Program-made: the position numbers and the translations under genes
NCBI RefSeq assembly: GCF_008330945.1
Contig: NZ_CP043489.1
Location: 2,119,501-2,183,500, forward strand
From: Labrys sp. KNU-23
Lineage (GTDB): Bacteria > Pseudomonadota > Alphaproteobacteria > Rhizobiales > Labraceae
Length of the DNA stretch: 64,000 bases
Reading direction: 5' to 3'
Notes under the pieces: generated by a model
The model's database searches: none
The model's input: only the letters and a program-made list of their open reading frames with translations
Told to the model about the DNA's origin: nothing
Shown: positions 56,150 through 64,000 of the stretch, piece by piece
Numbering within the stretch: position 1 is the first letter of the stretch
Layout: every line of letters begins with the position of its first letter

Positions 56150-57196
56150 ATGAAATTTCATAAGCTCGGCCGTACCGGCCAGGATGTTTCCGTGATCTGC
56201 CTGGGCACCATGACCTGGGGCGAGCAGAACAGCGAGGCGGATGGCTTCGCCCAGATGGATTATGCCCTCGAACAGGGCGTCAATTTCTTCGATACCGCCG
56301 AAATGTATGCGGTTCCGCCGCGGGCCGAGACCGCCGGCTCGACAGAGCGCATCATCGGCAACTGGTTCAAGGCGCGCGGTACGCGAAGCAAGGTGATCCT
56401 CGCCACCAAGGTTGCCGGCTCGGGTACTTCGGTCTGGCTGCGCGATGCCGCGGAACCAACCCATCTCAACCGCGCCCAGATGACGGAAGCGCTCGACAAG
56501 AGCCTGAAGCGCCTCCAGACCGACCATATCGACCTCTACCAGCTCCACTGGCCGGAGCGCTCGATGCCCTGGGGCTCCAACCCCACCGCCTTCCGCGTCA
56601 GCCCGGCCGACGAGACCAGCAGCATTGCCGAACAGCTCGACGTGCTCGACGGCTTCGTGAAGGCTGGCAAGGTCCGCTGGATCGGCCTTTCCAACGAAAG
56701 TGCCTGGGGTGCGATGCGCTTTATCACCGACAGCGAGACGCGCGGCCTGGCGCGCATGCAGTCGATCCAGAACGCCTATTCGCTGGTCAATCGCACCTTC
56801 GAAACCGCACTGGCCGAGATCACCATGCGCGAGCAGCTCGGCCTGCTCGCCTATTCCGCTTTGGCCCAGGGCTATCTCACCGGCAAATATCGCGACGGTG
56901 CCCTGCCGGCCGGTTCGCGCAAGGCCCTGTTCAACCGGCTGCAGCGCTATGAGAAGCCCGGCTCCGACACCGCTTTCAACGCCTATCTCGACCTCGCCCG
57001 CGAGCATGGCCTCGATCCGGCGCAGATGGCGCTGGCCTTCGTCAACACCAGGCCCTTCACCACCGCCACCATCATCGGCGCGACCACCATGGCGCAGCTC
57101 AAAACCGCCATCGGCTCGATCGACATCGCCATTCCGGCCGAGCTCGAGGCGCGTATCGACACCATTCACCAACTGCACATGAACCCGGCACCGTGA
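56150..57196 (+). CDS. Aldo/keto reductase (Tas-like)
   Basis: A 348-residue NADPH-dependent oxidoreductase. It starts MKFHKLGRTGQDVSVICLGT. The active-site aspartate and tyrosine are in NFFDTAEMYAVPPRAET, the lysine in ILATKVAGSGT and the histidine in IDLYQLHWPERSMPWGSN. The long loop after that segment matches the Tas subgroup of Escherichia coli. The C-terminal cofactor site includes TIIGATTMAQLKTAI. ATG at 56150 is chosen because the upstream extension has no family match. Confidence 0.92.
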   Translation: MKFHKLGRTGQDVSVICLGTMTWGEQNSEADGFAQMDYALEQGVNFFDTAEMYAVPPRAETAGSTERIIGNWFKARGTRSKVILATKVAGSGTSVWLRDAAEPTHLNRAQMTEALDKSLKRLQTDHIDLYQLHWPERSMPWGSNPTAFRVSPADETSSIAEQLDVLDGFVKAGKVRWIGLSNESAWGAMRFITDSETRGLARMQSIQNAYSLVNRTFETALAEITMREQLGLLAYSALAQGYLTGKYRDGALPAGSRKALFNRLQRYEKPGSDTAFNAYLDLAREHGLDPAQMALAFVNTRPFTTATIIGATTMAQLKTAIGSIDIAIPAELEARIDTIHQLHMNPAP

Positions 57197-57255
57197 GGGT
57201 GCGGCGGGCCAGCCGTCGGCGCTGGCCCTCCTCGTTTTCCGCAGAAAAAAACAGG

Positions 57256-57296
57256 CCGCCGAGAGGGCGCGACGCTTTGCGCTTTCCCCTCGGCGG
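57256..57296. terminator. Hairpin between aldo/keto reductase and thpR
   Basis: CCGCCGAG and CTCGGCGG form a perfect eight-base stem around a 25-base loop. A run of A precedes it on the plus strand, so a T-tract is present only for transcription on the minus strand; for the plus-strand genes it may act as an attenuating or stabilising hairpin. Confidence 0.45.
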
Positions 57297-57347
57297 TAAA
57301 ACTCTCTAGGATTGAATCTCCGACGATAACCATACGGCGTTCGTGCC

Positions 57348-57905
57348 ATGCCGCGTCTGTTTACCGCTCTGGAAGTCCCTCCCATCATCGGCATGAAGTT
57401 GTCGACGCTCCGTGGTGGCCTGCCCGGCGCCCGCTGGATCGACGTCGAGAACTATCACATCACCCTGTCCTTCATCGGCGACATCGATGACGGGCTGGCG
57501 CGCGATGTCGCCGAAGCCCTCGACGGCATACGCCGCCCCATTGTCGACATCCTCGTCGACGGGCTGGACGCCTTCGGCGGCAGCAGGCCGAAATCGGTCT
57601 ATGCCAGGGTGCTGCCCACCCCGCCTTTGATGGAGCTGCAGGCCGTGCAGGAGCGCCTGCTCCGCCGCCTCGGCGTGCCGATCGAGAATCGGCAATATAC
57701 GCCGCACATCACACTCGCGCGGCTGCGCAGCGAGGCCACGGCCCGCCTCACCGCCGACTGGCTGGCCTTGCGCGGCGGCGGTCGCCTCAGCTTCACGGCC
57801 GAACGTTTCGTGCTCTATTCCTCGCGCGATTCGGTGGGCGGCGGCCCCTATATCGTCGAAGAGGCCTATGAATTGCAGCGCCGCGAAGAAGCCGCATTGC
57901 GCTGA
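57348..57905 (+). CDS. thpR: RNA 2',3'-cyclic phosphodiesterase
   Basis: A 185-residue 2H phosphoesterase. The two defining histidine motifs are [12 protein letters not shown] near residue 40 and [13 protein letters not shown] near residue 125. It starts [12 protein letters not shown] and ends in the usual [20 protein letters not shown] block. The enzyme opens 2',3'-cyclic phosphates on RNA ends. The next gene (pterin dehydratase) follows after 68 bases in the same direction. Confidence 0.93.
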   Translation: MPRLFTALEVPPIIGMKLSTLRGGLPGARWIDVENYHITLSFIGDIDDGLARDVAEALDGIRRPIVDILVDGLDAFGGSRPKSVYARVLPTPPLMELQAVQERLLRRLGVPIENRQYTPHITLARLRSEATARLTADWLALRGGGRLSFTAERFVLYSSRDSVGGGPYIVEEAYELQRREEAALR

Positions 57906-57973
57906 CGTCGTTCTTGCTGCCCGCGAAGCGGCATCCTCGCCGCCACGGCTCAAACGCACCGAAGGAGGCCGGC

Positions 57974-58279
57974 ATGCCCCAAGCGAAACTGAACGAGGAC
58001 GAGCGTCGATCCGCCTTGGCCGAGCTTTCCAGCTGGGCGCTCACGCCGGGCCGGGATGCGATCCGCCGCGTCTTCGTCTTCCGCAATTTCAGCGAAGCCT
58101 TCGGCTTCATGACACGGGCGGCCCTCACCGCCGAAAAGCTCAACCATCATCCCGAATGGTCGAATGTCTACAAGACCGTCGACGTCACCCTCTCCACCCA
58201 TGACGTCGACGGCCTGACCGAACTCGACCTCAAGCTCGCCAGGAGCATGGACAAGATCGCCGCGACGGTGGGGGTGTGA
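57974..58279 (+). CDS. phhB: 4a-hydroxytetrahydrobiopterin dehydratase
   Basis: A 101-residue pterin carbinolamine dehydratase. The signature is [20 protein letters not shown] with the paired active-site histidines, followed by [17 protein letters not shown]. The protein recycles the pterin cofactor and is often found apart from aromatic hydroxylases in alphaproteobacteria. ATG at 57974 has GAAGGAGG seven bases before it, which settles the start. Confidence 0.93.
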   Translation: MPQAKLNEDERRSALAELSSWALTPGRDAIRRVFVFRNFSEAFGFMTRAALTAEKLNHHPEWSNVYKTVDVTLSTHDVDGLTELDLKLARSMDKIAATVGV

Positions 58280-58367
58280 AAAACGACTTAAAGAGATCGC
58301 ATTGCCCTATCCCTACCTCTCTCGACATCCTTGGACACCGTCTGGAAATAGCTGAAACGCCGCCTTT

Positions 58368-58461
58368 GTCATGCCCGGGCTTGACCCGGGCATCCATCGG
58401 CCCTGTCTGAGTGCCTGGAGGGAACGACTGGATTGCCGGGTCAAGCCCGGCAATGACAAGG
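58368..58461. repeat. BIME-like pair of palindromes, copy 2
   Basis: Left unit TGTCATGCCCGGGCTTGACC with CGGGCATCCA (58368-58397), right unit GGATTGCCGGGTCAAGCC with CGGCAATGACA (58430-58459). It is the reverse complement, unit for unit, of the pair at 6785-6872 and lies between two convergent genes. Confidence 0.75.
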
Positions 58462-58511
58462 GTCGAGCCGATTCAATTCGTTATTTGCGGATTGCTCTTT
58501 AGTGCCCCCTC

Positions 58512-59642
58512 TCAGGCCGCCTGCCATTTCTGGGCATATTCACCACGCAGGGCGACGAACCAGGGCGGCTGGGCCGGCCACCACCAGATCTTCGACAGGG
58601 CATCGCCAGGATAGGCAGCCCGCAGGAGATCCCGAAGCTTGGCGTCGAGCCGGTCGATGGCGCCTTGCGCCACCGGATTGGCTGAAAAGGCCGTGGCATA
58701 GGCGGCCGATGCTTCCGGTGTCACGATGAAGCGGGCCCATTCATGGGCCTGTTCGGCATTGCGGGCATTCTTGAGCAGACCATAGCCCTGCAGCCAGCCG
58801 AAGGCGCCTTCCTTGGGCGCGACGAAGCCGACATCGTCGCCAGCCAGTACCTGCGCCGTGGTGTCCCAGGTCAGCCCCAGCGTGCAACCCTTGCTGCGAA
58901 AGGCGGTCAGCGCATCGTTCTCGCTGTTCCAGAACTGGCCGATCATGGGCCTGCGTTTGATCGCCTCGGCCAGCGCCAGGTCCCAGAGCTGGCGCATGGC
59001 GGCCTCGTCCTTGTAGCCGTCGAGCCAGGGCCTCGGCAGCTTGCCCTCGGCCTCCAGCACCCGACCTATCGCCGCCAGGCCCGTCGAGGGCCTGATCGCG
59101 ATCTTGCCGCGGTATCTTTCATCGAAAAGCGCGGTAAGGGATGCGGTGCCATAGGTCTGCGGCGCCGCCTGACGCGCATAGGCCAGGGCCTCCGCCCCCC
59201 AGACCACCGGCAGGAAATAGCGCCGGCCCCTATGCATGGCCGAGCCGGTCAGGAACGCCTTGTCATAGAGATCGAGGCTGACATTGCCATCGTTCCAGGG
59301 TTGCAGCAGATCGGCCTGCAGCCAGTCGGGCAGGCGGTCGATCGAGGGCTCGACGATGTCGGCGCCCACGCCCTGGGCAGCGATGCGCGCCTGCGCCAGC
59401 ATCGCCTCCTGGTCGGGTTGCTCGCTGAAATTGACGGTGATGCCGGTCTTTTCGGTGAATGTGCGGAACAGGGCGCCGAAATCATAGCCCGACCAACCCA
59501 GATAGTTCAGTTCCCCCGAAGACGAGAAGGCCCGGCTGACGATGGCGGGCGAGGCCAGCGCACCGAGCCCGAGCGCTGCCGCCCCGCGCAGGAAGGCACG
59601 TCGGTCGGGGCCCTGGAGTTCCGGTCGCGGCAATGTCGTCAA
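58512..59642 (-). CDS. PotD-like extracellular solute-binding protein, Tat-exported
   Basis: A 376-residue ABC-type solute-binding protein of the polyamine/iron-binding class. The N-terminus carries a twin-arginine signal, DRRAFLRGAAALGLGALASP. The mature part includes LNYLGWSGYDFGALFRTFTE, typical of PotD-like proteins (YLGWSGYD), and WWWPAQPPWFVAL at the end. A TTG at 59642 is chosen as start because GGGGAAAG lies before it and it follows the esterase stop by 13 bases; a longer frame would overlap that gene. No permease or ATPase genes are nearby, so the transport partner is not known. Confidence 0.85.
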   Translation of the reverse strand: MTTLPRPELQGPDRRAFLRGAAALGLGALASPAIVSRAFSSSGELNYLGWSGYDFGALFRTFTEKTGITVNFSEQPDQEAMLAQARIAAQGVGADIVEPSIDRLPDWLQADLLQPWNDGNVSLDLYDKAFLTGSAMHRGRRYFLPVVWGAEALAYARQAAPQTYGTASLTALFDERYRGKIAIRPSTGLAAIGRVLEAEGKLPRPWLDGYKDEAAMRQLWDLALAEAIKRRPMIGQFWNSENDALTAFRSKGCTLGLTWDTTAQVLAGDDVGFVAPKEGAFGWLQGYGLLKNARNAEQAHEWARFIVTPEASAAYATAFSANPVAQGAIDRLDAKLRDLLRAAYPGDALSKIWWWPAQPPWFVALRGEYAQKWQAA

Positions 59643-59655
59643 ACCGGTCTTTCCC

Positions 59656-60327
59656 CTACTCCGCCCGAGCCAGGGCCTGTGCCAGGAAGGTGCCGCCAAG
59701 CCGCAGGCCCTGATTGTCGATGCCATGGCCGAGCCCGCGGCTCATATGGGCCTCGACCGGCACCGACAGGGCCTTGAGCCCTTCCTGCGAGAACTGGAGT
59801 GCAAAGGGGGGAATGACCTGGTCCTGATCGCCATGCATCAGCAGAACCGGCGGCCTCGCCGTGATCTCCGGCGCCATCACCGTCGGCAACTGCCCATCCG
59901 GGCAGACCAGAACGCCGGAATAGCCGACGATGGCCCCCAGCGCCTTGCGACGGCGAAGCCCGACATGCAGGGCCATCATGGTACCCTGACTGAAACCGAC
60001 CAGAGCGAGCGCTGCCTCGTCCAGCCCCTCGCGCTCGAGTTCCTCGTCCAGGAAGGCATCGAGCGCGGGCCGCGCCTTCTCGACACCGTGCCAGCGCTCA
60101 TTGGGGATCTGGAAGGTCAGCGGGAACCATTGACGGCCGAAGGGGCTTCCCGCGCAGGGCTCGGGTGCATGGGGCGAGACGAAGGCGGTGTCGGGCAGGA
60201 GTTCCTGCCAGGCCCGGCCGATGTCGATCAGATCGTTGCCGTCGGCGCCATAGCCATGCAGGAAAACGACGAGCTGGCGGGCTTTGCCCGATCGGGCGGG
60301 CAGGCGGGGTCCGTCAAGCGTCGTCAT
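59656..60327 (-). CDS. Phospholipase/carboxylesterase-family hydrolase
   Basis: A 223-residue alpha/beta hydrolase of the carboxylesterase/lysophospholipase (Abhydrolase_2) family. VVFLHGYGADGNDLIDIGRA forms the oxyanion region, LALVGFSQGTMMALHVGL has the catalytic serine, VLLMHGDQDQVIPP the aspartate and RGLGHGIDNQGL the histidine. ATG at 60327 follows GAGGAG, ruling out a longer frame that would read the neighbouring repeat element. The solute-binding-protein gene follows after 13 bases. The substrate is unknown. Confidence 0.92.
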   Translation of the reverse strand: MTTLDGPRLPARSGKARQLVVFLHGYGADGNDLIDIGRAWQELLPDTAFVSPHAPEPCAGSPFGRQWFPLTFQIPNERWHGVEKARPALDAFLDEELEREGLDEAALALVGFSQGTMMALHVGLRRRKALGAIVGYSGVLVCPDGQLPTVMAPEITARPPVLLMHGDQDQVIPPFALQFSQEGLKALSVPVEAHMSRGLGHGIDNQGLRLGGTFLAQALARAE

Positions 60328-60350
60328 CCTGGTCTCCTCAAGCGCTTCCA

Positions 60351-60450
60351 AAGCGTTTTGCGATTTGGCGGAATCGCCGAGAATCGCAAAGACGCATCGA
60401 ACCAAAGAATAAGAGCAAACAAGCGTTGCCGTCCAAACGCGCTTTGCTCC
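60351..60450. repeat. Dispersed element family A, copy 4
   Basis: Reads AAGCGTTTTGCGATTTGGCG, GAATCGCCGAGAATCGCAAA, GACGCATCGAACCAAAGAAT, AAGAGCAAACAAGCGTTGCC and ends CAAACGCGCTTTGCTCC. It is the reverse complement of copy 2 with few differences. It begins 23 bases upstream of the esterase start. Confidence 0.8.
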
Positions 60451-60495
60451 AGGGCCCACTGTGCACCCTTGCGTGACAAAAATACGTCCCCAAGG

Positions 60496-61140
60496 CTATT
60501 CGACAGCAACGCCCGCTCGGTTCTTCATCTTGGCGTAATAGGCAAAGAGCAGGCGAGCGGCAACACCGCGCCAGGGTCGCCAGGCTTCGGCAATCTGTGA
60601 AAGGGCGATGGCATTCGGACGCTGTTCGAGGTCGAGCAGCATGCGCGCGGCTTCCTGCAAGGCAAGATCGCCCGAAGCGAAGGCATCGCCATGGCCAAGG
60701 CAGAACATCAGATAGATGTCGGCCGTCCAGGGACCGATGCCCTTGACCTTGGTCAGCTCCACGCGAGCAGCGTCGGCGCTCAGCGCCGCGAGGGCATCGA
60801 GATCGAGCCCGTCCAGCACCGCCTGGCCGAGCGCCCTGAGGGTGCGGATCTTCGGCATGGACAGGCCGCCGGTTCGAAAATCCGCCTCGGGGGCGCTGAC
60901 CAGCCTGTGCGCCGTGAAGGGATCGAACACCGCCTTGGTGCGCGCCCAGATCGCCCGGGCGCTGGCGACAGAGACCTGCTGGGACACAATGATCCAGGCG
61001 AGTGCTTCCAGGCCGCCCTCATTGCGGCGCAAGGGCGGCTCGCCGCACAGATCGTGGATGGCGGCCAGCCTGGGATCGAGCGCGCGCAGGGCCTCGACGC
61101 CGGCGAGGATTTCGGCACGCGAATGGATGATCACGGTCAT
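60496..61140 (-). CDS. AlkA-type DNA-3-methyladenine glycosylase (HhH-GPD)
   Basis: A 214-residue base-excision glycosylase. The helix-hairpin-helix is ELTKVKGIGPWTADIYLMFC and the catalytic aspartate lies in HGDAFASGDLALQEA. The N-terminal part, EALAWIIVSQQVSVASARAI, matches the glycosylase core. It removes alkylated purines. Length is that of the short alphaproteobacterial form lacking the AlkA N-terminal beta domain. Its ATG sits back to back with gluQ. Confidence 0.92.
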   Translation of the reverse strand: MTVIIHSRAEILAGVEALRALDPRLAAIHDLCGEPPLRRNEGGLEALAWIIVSQQVSVASARAIWARTKAVFDPFTAHRLVSAPEADFRTGGLSMPKIRTLRALGQAVLDGLDLDALAALSADAARVELTKVKGIGPWTADIYLMFCLGHGDAFASGDLALQEAARMLLDLEQRPNAIALSQIAEAWRPWRGVAARLLFAYYAKMKNRAGVAVE

Positions 61141-61162
61141 GTCCCTGTGTTACATCCTGCCC

Positions 61163-62044
61163 GTGGCAAATCAATCGAACAACCGCCCCGTCCTGCGCTT
61201 CGCGCCCAGCCCGACCGGCCATCTCCATCTCGGCCATGCCCTCTCGGCCTTCGAGAACGAGCGCTGGGCAGAGGTGACCGGCGGGCGCCTGCTGCTTCGC
61301 ATCGAGGACATCGACACCACACGCTGCCGTCCGGAGTTCGTCGCCGCACTGCTGGAGGATCTTGCCTGGCTGGAGCTGCCCTTCGAACAGCCGCCGCGAC
61401 GCCAGTCCGCGCATTTTGACGATTACCGCCAGGCGCTCGACCGCCTTGCCGCCATGGAGTTGCTCTACCGCTCCTATGCCTCGCGGGCCGAGATTGCTGC
61501 AGCCACCGGCCGGGGCGGTTACCCGCGCGACCCTGACGGCACGCCTCTCTATCCGCGCGCCGCACTCGCCGCCACGGACGATCGCGCCCGGAGAGATCCA
61601 GCCGAACCCTATGCCCTCCGCCTCGACATGGCCAAAGCCCTGGCGAAGGCTGGAGCGCTGGCGCCCGCTTTGTCCTGGCGAGAGCAGGAAAAGCCCGGGA
61701 ACGGGAGCATCGAGGCGATTCCTGCGGCGCCGGAACGCTGGGGCGACGTCGTGCTGGCGCGCAAGGAGTTTCCGGCGAGCTATCATCTGGCCGTGGTGGT
61801 CGACGATGCGCTGCAGGGCATCACGCATGTCGTGCGCGGCCGGGACCTCTATCACGCCACCGGCCTGCATCGGCTGTTGCAGTCTCTGCTCGCCCTGCCG
61901 GAGCCGACCTACCACCATCACGGCCTGATCCTCGGCCCGGACGGAGAGAAGCTCTCGAAATCCGCCCGTTCCACCAGCCTGCGCGCCCTGCGGGCGGATG
62001 GTGCCACGCCGGCGCAGATACGGAAAATGGCGGTGATCGTGTGA
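61163..62044 (+). CDS. gluQ: tRNA glutamyl-Q(34) synthetase
   Basis: A 293-residue paralogue of the catalytic part of glutamyl-tRNA synthetase that attaches glutamate to queuosine in tRNA-Asp. The HIGH-type motif is APSPTGHLHLGHALSA near residue 17 and the KMSKS-type motif is EKLSKSARSTSL near the end. LLLRIEDIDTTRCRP and VVRGRDLYHATGLHRLLQ are conserved. The four zinc cysteines of the enterobacterial enzyme are absent, as in many alphaproteobacteria. GTG at 61163 is preferred; ATG at 61139 would overlap the start of the divergent glycosylase gene. Confidence 0.93.
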   Translation: MANQSNNRPVLRFAPSPTGHLHLGHALSAFENERWAEVTGGRLLLRIEDIDTTRCRPEFVAALLEDLAWLELPFEQPPRRQSAHFDDYRQALDRLAAMELLYRSYASRAEIAAATGRGGYPRDPDGTPLYPRAALAATDDRARRDPAEPYALRLDMAKALAKAGALAPALSWREQEKPGNGSIEAIPAAPERWGDVVLARKEFPASYHLAVVVDDALQGITHVVRGRDLYHATGLHRLLQSLLALPEPTYHHHGLILGPDGEKLSKSARSTSLRALRADGATPAQIRKMAVIV

Positions 62045-62071
62045 GGACAGCACGCATTGGCCCTGGCTCCT

Positions 62072-62154
62072 TCTGGGATCGCAGGCATCCCTGCCTGCTC
62101 TTGGAGGCCGGCAAACCAATAGAAAGAGCAGGCAGGGATGCCTGCGATCCCAGA
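62072..62154. repeat. 31-bp perfect inverted repeat
   Basis: A 31-base arm (62072-62102), containing CTGGGATCGCAGGCATCC and CTGCCTGCTCTT, is exactly complementary to 62124-62154, with a 21-base loop. Each arm also contains a smaller palindrome (GCAGG/CCTGC). It lies between convergent gluQ and nfeD-like genes, four bases from the latter's stop. Confidence 0.9.
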
Positions 62155-62158
62155 GGGA

Positions 62159-62614
62159 TTATACCTGTTTCGATACGTCCTCGACTGCCAGCCAGCCGCC
62201 CTCGACGCGCACCACCTTGATGCGCGCGCCGGCGCCTGCATCAGGACCCCTGACCTGCCAGACCGTGTCGCCGACCCTGATCCGTCCTTCGCCGTTCACG
62301 ATGGGATCGGCTAGCGTGAAGCTCTGCCCGATCAAAGCGTCGGCACGACGATTGAGGAAGGGCCCTTCCTTGTCCGCCGCGTCGACCTTGCGGGCAAAGT
62401 GGCGGCCGATCCACGCAAAGACCACGCCAAGAACGGCAAACAGCAGGAGCGCCAGCGGCCAACTCAAGGGCCAGAAGAAGCTGAGGGCGCCGACAGCCGC
62501 GGCGGCGAGGCCGAGCCAGATCATGAAGGCTCCGGGCAGGAACACCTCCAGGCCGATCAGCACGGCGGCCAGCACGAACCATCCCCAGACATTGATGGAC
62601 GCAAGTTCGTTCAT
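62159..62614 (-). CDS. NfeD-like membrane protein
   Basis: A 151-residue protein with two to three hydrophobic helices (WGWFVLAAVLIGLEVFLPGA, FFWPLSWPLALLLFAVLGVV) and a C-terminal OB-fold-like domain (GEGRIRVGDTVWQVRGPDAG then GARIKVVRV). NfeD proteins act with SPFH/stomatin proteins in membrane organisation. ATG at 62614 lies 14 bases after the stop of the SPFH gene, so the pair is an operon. Its 3' end meets a perfect inverted repeat. Confidence 0.92.
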   Translation of the reverse strand: MNELASINVWGWFVLAAVLIGLEVFLPGAFMIWLGLAAAAVGALSFFWPLSWPLALLLFAVLGVVFAWIGRHFARKVDAADKEGPFLNRRADALIGQSFTLADPIVNGEGRIRVGDTVWQVRGPDAGAGARIKVVRVEGGWLAVEDVSKQV

Positions 62615-62628
62615 GGGCGGCTCCAGTC

Positions 62629-63609
62629 TCAATCCTGGCCGGTACGCGGCACGCCGGAGCCGGCGCGCCTGGCAGGCGAGGCTGCGTCCCCGAAAGTGGC
62701 CTTGGCGATCTCGCCGATGCCGGCAAGCGAGCCGATCAGGGCCGTCGCTTCCATCGGCAGAACCAGTACCTTCTGGTTCGGTGCCGTCGCCATCGCCTGC
62801 ATCGCCTTCACATATTTGTCGGCGATGAAATAGTTGAGCGCGGCGACATTGCCTTGCGCCAGCGCCTCGGACACCACCATGGTGGCGGCAGCCTCGGCTT
62901 GGGCCGAACGCTCGCGCGCCTCGGCGTCACGGAAGGCCGCCTCCTTGCGCCCCTCGGCTTCCAGGACCTGGGCCTGCTTCTGGCCCTCGGCCTTGAGGAT
63001 CTCCGATTGGCGCAGGCCTTCGGCCTCGAGGATGACGGCGCGCTTCTCGCGCTCGGCCTTCATCTGCCGACCCATGGAGGCGATCAGATCGGCCGGCGGC
63101 ACGATATCCTTGATCTCGACGCGGGTGATCTTGATGCCCCAGCTCGTCGCGGCGGCATCGACCACGATGAGCAAGCGGTTGTTGATCTCGTCGCGATGGG
63201 AAAGAAGCTGGTCGAGATCCATCGACCCCATGACCGTACGGATATTGGTCATCAGCAGGTTGAGGATGGCGCTGTTGAGATTGGCGACCTCATAGGCGGC
63301 CCGGGCGGCATCGATCACCTGGAAGAAAGCGACACCGTCGACGGCAACGGTCGCATTGTCCTTGGTGATGATCTCCTGGGTCGGAACATCCAGCACCTGT
63401 TCCATCATGTTCATGCGCGCACCAATACGATGGAAGATCGGCGGTACGATGTTGAGGCCAGGTTGAATGGTATAGGCGTAGCGACGAAAACGCTCGACCG
63501 TGTAATTGTAGCCTTGCGGAACGGTCTTCACCATCTTCATCAGGAAGAACAGCAGGACAATCGCCAGGACAATGATGGCTGTCGTCGCGGTGAGCGGAAT
63601 AGCGGACAT
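62629..63609 (-). CDS. SPFH/Band 7 protein (QmcA-like)
   Basis: A 326-residue stomatin-like protein. One N-terminal helix (TTAIIVLAIVLLFFLMKMVK) anchors it, followed by the SPFH domain (TVPQGYNYTVERFRRYAYTI, QEIITKDNATVAVDGVAFFQ, WGIKITRVEIKDIVPP) and a long charged coiled coil rich in EAEG repeats. It forms oligomeric membrane microdomains and is paired with NfeD. ATG at 63609 is chosen because the upstream extension of 46 residues has no family match. Confidence 0.93.
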   Translation of the reverse strand: MSAIPLTATTAIIVLAIVLLFFLMKMVKTVPQGYNYTVERFRRYAYTIQPGLNIVPPIFHRIGARMNMMEQVLDVPTQEIITKDNATVAVDGVAFFQVIDAARAAYEVANLNSAILNLLMTNIRTVMGSMDLDQLLSHRDEINNRLLIVVDAAATSWGIKITRVEIKDIVPPADLIASMGRQMKAEREKRAVILEAEGLRQSEILKAEGQKQAQVLEAEGRKEAAFRDAEARERSAQAEAAATMVVSEALAQGNVAALNYFIADKYVKAMQAMATAPNQKVLVLPMEATALIGSLAGIGEIAKATFGDAASPARRAGSGVPRTGQD

Positions 63610-63733
63610 GGTGGTTTCCAGATCAGACAAGGTTTCATCATGTCTAGCTCTGGCCGAGGGCGCTGCAAAGCGCTCTGACAGGCACTTGCAACCGGAAGAT
63701 GCGAAAACGCACGGGATAGGGCGGCGGCGAGGC

Positions 63734-63796
63734 CATTGCACTTGCAATGCCGCGTGATATTAGGATGCAGCGAACAAAATGTTCGGCAAACCGAAC
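63734..63796 (+). promoter_or_regulatory. Probable metX promoter and leader hairpin
   Basis: A TTGCAC (63736-63741) and TATTAG (63758-63763) with a 16-base spacer form a plausible sigma-70 promoter. The -35 box lies within the palindrome CATTGCA-CT-TGCAATG (63734-63749), a possible operator. Downstream, GTTCGG-CAAA-CCGAAC (63781-63796) forms a leader hairpin. Confidence 0.45.
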
Positions 63797-63840
63797 GCGC
63801 CGAGCCGCCGCGCCCGGACGGCAAGGAGTGACACAGACAG

Positions 63841-64000
63841 ATGTCGGAAGGTGAGCAGCTGCGGGCGAGCTTCCCGGAACTGGCCCGCAAGCAGGCGGAC
63901 CAGCCCGATGACAGTCTGGTGGTCGATTTCGGTCCGCACCGACCGCTTCGCCTCGACAGCGGCGTCGATTTCGCACCGTTGCGCATCGCCTACACCACCG
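63841..64000 (+). CDS. metX: Homoserine O-acetyltransferase, N-terminal part (3' partial)
   Basis: The frame opens at ATG 63841 and stays open to the window edge (53 complete codons). The residues SLVVDFGPHRPLRLDSGVDF and APLRIAYTT match the N-terminus of MetX, which acetylates homoserine at the start of methionine synthesis. The catalytic serine, aspartate and histidine lie outside the window. A purine-rich AAGGAG lies about 14 bases before the ATG. Confidence 0.8.
   Translation, partial: MSEGEQLRASFPELARKQADQPDDSLVVDFGPHRPLRLDSGVDFAPLRIAYTT

Noticed and set aside
63734-63840. SAM-II riboswitch upstream of metX
   Set aside because: CCGCGTGATA and TGCAGCGAACAAA are suggestive, but the conserved GATTT loop segment and GCTAAA are missing, and the same bases form a good -35/-10 promoter.

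Overview
The window is chromosomal DNA of high G+C content from an alphaproteobacterium, most likely of the order Hyphomicrobiales (Rhizobiales). The indicators are the large-type NAD glutamate dehydrogenase end, the linked set mutT-argJ-parvulin-secA, aerobic cobaltochelatase subunits cobS and cobT, and B12-controlled cbtBA. I cannot resolve the genus. No rRNA, tRNA, CRISPR array, insertion sequence or phage gene was seen.

Layout. 1-11.4 kb is housekeeping: the end of an NAD glutamate dehydrogenase, an MFS carrier divergent from an ArsB-type permease, an rRNA methyltransferase, a class I methyltransferase, mutT-argJ, a parvulin isomerase and secA. 11.4-23.7 kb is an accessory island transcribed entirely on the minus strand. 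It holds two related cassettes and an extra regulator. Cassette 1 (16.3 to 11.5 kb) is regulator, hexapeptide-repeat protein, YcaO, TfuA. Cassette 2 (21.2 to 16.8 kb) is regulator, small paralogous protein, PaiB-like flavoprotein, YcaO. A third, stand-alone regulator paralogue lies at 23.7-21.7 kb. The regulators combine a SARP/BTAD-type N-terminus with a TolB-like and TPR C-terminus. The island's intergenic spaces are strikingly AT-rich, 18% G+C in one 180-base stretch. YcaO plus TfuA is the known pair for peptide backbone thioamidation, so this looks like an unusual peptide or protein modification system; the two small paralogous proteins are the best substrate candidates. This is the most interesting part of the window.

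24-31 kb carries an RND efflux pump operon, UDP-glucose dehydrogenase and a phosphatase-fold protein. 31-38 kb is a cobalt/cobalamin block: a B12 riboswitch, cbtB, cbtA, a J-domain protein, cobS, cobT and a rhomboid-TPR protein. 38-64 kb is general metabolism and transport: an SDR with an ArsR-like regulator, an FtsX-type permease without a visible ATPase, a BAX-inhibitor-like protein, an MscS-CAP-acyl-CoA synthetase run, a tight aminotransferase-BKACE-GNAT-GNAT operon, pncB, a DMT exporter with a divergent AraC regulator, an aldo/keto reductase, thpR, a pterin dehydratase, an esterase with a solute-binding protein, an AlkA-type glycosylase, gluQ, an NfeD/SPFH pair and the start of metX.

Several dispersed non-coding repeat families occupy intergenic spaces: a 100-125 bp element in four copies, a two-stem BIME-like unit in two copies, a family with GGAGCGCGGACTT-type ends in three places, and one 31-bp perfect inverted repeat. 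Function calls come from recognising family motifs by eye in the translations; no database search was possible.
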